NCBI GenBank assembly: GCA_017532355.1
Contig: JAFXJK010000027.1
Location: 1 to 17,602, forward strand
Length of the DNA stretch: 17,602 nt
From: Oscillospiraceae bacterium
Lineage (GTDB): Bacteria > Bacillota_A > Clostridia > Oscillospirales > JAAYXM01
Direction of reading: 5' to 3'
Part shown: piece by piece, positions 15,751 to 17,602 of the stretch
Layout of the letters: each line of letters begins with the position of its first letter
Position numbering within the stretch: position 1 is the stretch's first letter
Notes under the pieces: model-generated
The model's database searches: none
Told to the model about the DNA's origin: nothing
The model's input: the letters and a program-made list of their open reading frames with translations, nothing else
Made by a program: the position numbers and the translations under genes

Positions 15751-17271
15751 TTATTTTTTCTCTATCTTATTGATTTTTTCCTGAATGAAGATTGACGGAA
15801 CAAGAACTCCGCCGACGAGATAGAGAAGGAAGATTATGTTTGCATCCTTTTTCTCAATGCCGTTATCATTGCCGTATTTTTCAGCAATCATTGCTGTTTT
15901 ATATGTCCAATAGAATGCGTAGAACGGCAGGAAAACAGAGAGAAGAAGCTCTGATACGGGCTTTCTTTTTTCATCGGCTACCTCGTTGAAGTTCTTCGTT
16001 ACGTTGTATATCCATATCATCTGCCACACTCCGAGAGTAAAGAGAGAGAGGAAGATGTGCTTTGCGATTCCTTGGTACTTCGTGTATTTGAACGGAGCGA
16101 CAACAAATGCTGCAAGAATCAATGCCGCCGCAAGGACACAGTTTGAAACCATTATCATTTCCATGGTGTAATAGTATGCTTCGATTGTAACGATGTTCGG
16201 CACGATAACCAGAACGGAAAGCAGAATTGTGTATATGCGAAGTCTCGGATTTCTTTCGCAGTCGGGATCCATTATCATTTTTGCGAGCAAAATTGCCGCG
16301 AGGCTTCCTGCGATGTACGAAATGCCGAGGATGTAATCAATATGTACAAAGCTGAAAAGTCCTGCGCCTGCAAAGTTCCTCATAATGAGTGAAACGATGA
16401 GGAAAGCGGTTGCAATGAATCCGAGAACCTGTTTTCTTGCAAAGAGGAAATAGACCGCAAAAAGGACGGGTGCCGCGATGCAGAAAATCGAGACTACAAT
16501 CTCGTAAATCGCTTCCGCCTGTACAAGAACGGAGAATTCCATAACTGCAACGACGAGGAAAATGATTCCCGTTATAAAAGAGAGTGTTATCCTCGGCTTT
16601 GCCGGTGCCATAATAAAGGCAAGAACCATAAAAGCTAATGAGAAAACGAGGTTGTATCCCGTTGTAACCGTTATCGCCAAAAGAATTACCGCAACGGTTC
16701 TGAGCACTGTTTTAACTACACACGCCGTTTCAAATGTCATTGCAAAAAGTGCGCCCATTACCAAAACAGAAAGAATGTGGAAGAGTAAAGAGTCGCTTCC
16801 GTTGATAATATAAAGCACGCTTTCAAGTGCTATAAACCCAAATGAGATTCTCGCCATCAATTTAAAAAGATTCTTTTTGAGAATAGCAAGAACGAGCCCA
16901 ACCATTGCAAGAAGCGCGAGAACGCTCACGAGGAAATCTATAAATGTAAGACTTAGATAATATGCACCGGGGTAGAAGATGTTGAAAATATTTTCCATAA
17001 ATGCCCCGACTGCAAGCAGGCAGAGGAGAACACCGGCAACTACCGACCACTTGCTCTCAAACGCTCTTTCGCGGTTTCCGAGAAACAGAGCCGCAATGCC
17101 GAGAACTACGACAACGGGAAGAAGTGTGTTGATGATGGATTTCTCCACCGTGAAGAAAGCATTTTCTACTGCAAAAAGATCCAGAATGCCGTGCAGAACG
17201 GAAAAGAAGAAGACGATTGCACCTGCTGCGAGTGCCGTGATGTTATACTGCTTTGACGTTAACCCTTTCAT
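15751..17271 (-). CDS. Polytopic membrane protein with C-terminal DUF4234-like domain
   Basis: A 506-residue integral membrane protein with roughly 13-14 predicted hydrophobic segments along its whole length and no signal peptide other than the first membrane segment. Residues about 403-506 resemble the DUF4234 family: FLSLFTLGVWQMIWIYNVTK, then a polar loop with a second pair of membrane segments (FLPFYAFYWTYKT) and a lysine-rich tail. The first ~400 residues are not recognised as a transporter family; no conserved charged transport motif stands out. The ATG has AAAGGAGG with a 7-base spacing and a clear promoter upstream (17307-17335), and the gene has its own terminator, so it is a single-gene unit. 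Function unknown. Confidence 0.85.
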   Translation of the reverse strand: MKGLTSKQYNITALAAGAIVFFFSVLHGILDLFAVENAFFTVEKSIINTLLPVVVVLGIAALFLGNRERAFESKWSVVAGVLLCLLAVGAFMENIFNIFYPGAYYLSLTFIDFLVSVLALLAMVGLVLAILKKNLFKLMARISFGFIALESVLYIINGSDSLLFHILSVLVMGALFAMTFETACVVKTVLRTVAVILLAITVTTGYNLVFSLAFMVLAFIMAPAKPRITLSFITGIIFLVVAVMEFSVLVQAEAIYEIVVSIFCIAAPVLFAVYFLFARKQVLGFIATAFLIVSLIMRNFAGAGLFSFVHIDYILGISYIAGSLAAILLAKMIMDPDCERNPRLRIYTILLSVLVIVPNIVTIEAYYYTMEMIMVSNCVLAAALILAAFVVAPFKYTKYQGIAKHIFLSLFTLGVWQMIWIYNVTKNFNEVADEKRKPVSELLLSVFLPFYAFYWTYKTAMIAEKYGNDNGIEKKDANIIFLLYLVGGVLVPSIFIQEKINKIEKK

Positions 17272-17306
17272 ACTGTATCCTCCTTTTATTTTGTGTACCT
17301 GTCTTC

Positions 17307-17335
17307 AGTATATCTTTTGTTTTTCGCAAAGTCAA
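17307..17335 (-). promoter_or_regulatory. Promoter of the DUF4234-like membrane protein gene
   Basis: TTGACT (17330-17335), 17-base spacer, TATACT (17307-17312). A 6-bp inverted pair aagcgt (17334-17339) / acgctt (17357-17362) touches the -35 box and could be an operator or a weak hairpin. The rest of 17336-17443 shows nothing clear. Confidence 0.78.
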
Positions 17336-17443
17336 GCGTCTCCTGCATAGGCTTTAACGCTTTTTTAACGAAGAAATTCGCCAAAAGGATGTTTTTCGGG
17401 GCAAAACTGCCTTATGTGGATGTGGCCTTTTCCCATTCCTTTT

Positions 17444-17602
17444 TTATCTTCTTTTTCCGAAATATATTGTGTCGATGCCCTCACCACGGTCATTTTTAAG
17501 CGTTTTTATCTTCTCAAAGCCGAATTTCCCGAGCACCCTTATATGTGCCGCGTTTGTCGACCATGTACGTGTGAAGAGATTGTGTTTGGGGTAAAGAGCG
17601 GT
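17444..17602 (-). CDS. GNAT-family N-acetyltransferase, C-terminal fragment (cut by window edge)
   Basis: The last 52 codons of a gene whose start lies beyond the window; the frame is open to the edge. The residues HIRVLGKFGFEKIKTLKND and DTIYFGKRR at the end match the C-terminal part of GNAT acetyltransferases, where an asparagine helix with xVLxKxGF follows the acetyl-CoA loop and a final beta strand closes the fold. Such enzymes move an acetyl group from acetyl-CoA to an amine. The substrate cannot be read from this fragment. It lies on the same strand as the membrane protein gene downstream, which has its own promoter. The stop codon sits inside a 17-base sequence that also occurs in the terminator at 15730-15746. 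Confidence 0.75.
   Translation of the reverse strand, partial: TALYPKHNLFTRTWSTNAAHIRVLGKFGFEKIKTLKNDRGEGIDTIYFGKRR

Noticed and set aside
15375..15784. Several overlapping open frames between rsmG and the membrane protein gene
   Set aside because: They are translations of palindromes, repeat copies and terminators on both strands, with no ribosome sites or family matches.

Overview
The window looks like a chromosomal segment of an anaerobic clostridial bacterium (Bacillota, class Clostridia). Pointers are the SCIFF peptide with its radical SAM maturase (a pair characteristic of Clostridia), S-layer-homology (SLH) domains on two exported proteins, strong AGGAGG-type ribosome binding sites, and promoters close to the sigma-A consensus. 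Genus cannot be assigned from sequence reading alone. I see no tRNA, rRNA, CRISPR array, transposase, phage gene or origin.

Layout. 1-493 is non-coding, with a repeat unit and a terminator. 494-1987 (minus) is a two-gene sugar operon: D-lyxose/D-mannose isomerase followed by a PfkB-family fructokinase. 2114-7669 (minus) is a TetR-family regulator followed 27 bases later by a 1609-residue exported von Willebrand A / InlB-repeat / SLH surface protein. 7806-10724 (minus) is the SCIFF locus: the precursor peptide (48 aa, too short for usual ORF cut-offs), its SPASM radical SAM maturase, and an Orn/Lys/Arg decarboxylase-family PLP enzyme overlapping the maturase by ATGA. 10796-12619 (minus) is an exported trypsin-like serine protease with SLH-like modules. 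Divergently, 12769-15343 (plus) holds mnmG-rsmG. 15344-15750 is a highly structured non-coding region between convergent genes. 15751-17271 (minus) is a polytopic membrane protein ending in a DUF4234-like domain. 17444-17602 is the C-terminus of a GNAT acetyltransferase cut by the window edge.

Regulatory layout is unusually readable. Six sigma-A-like promoters (17-18 base spacers, three with an extended TGn -10) and six intrinsic terminators divide the window into transcription units. They also settle two start codons: the TetR gene most likely starts at a GTG (7669) and the protease at 12619. The SCIFF gene has its own strong promoter, and a terminator hairpin lies between it and the maturase, which would give much more peptide than enzyme.

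Points most worth a second look: the coupling of a PLP decarboxylase to the SCIFF maturase and the neighbouring surface protease; a repeat unit (three copies) next to terminators, two copies of which flank a ~300-base palindrome-rich insert; a terminator whose loop carries the -35 box of the next promoter; and a terminator that contains the last codons and stop of the decarboxylase gene.
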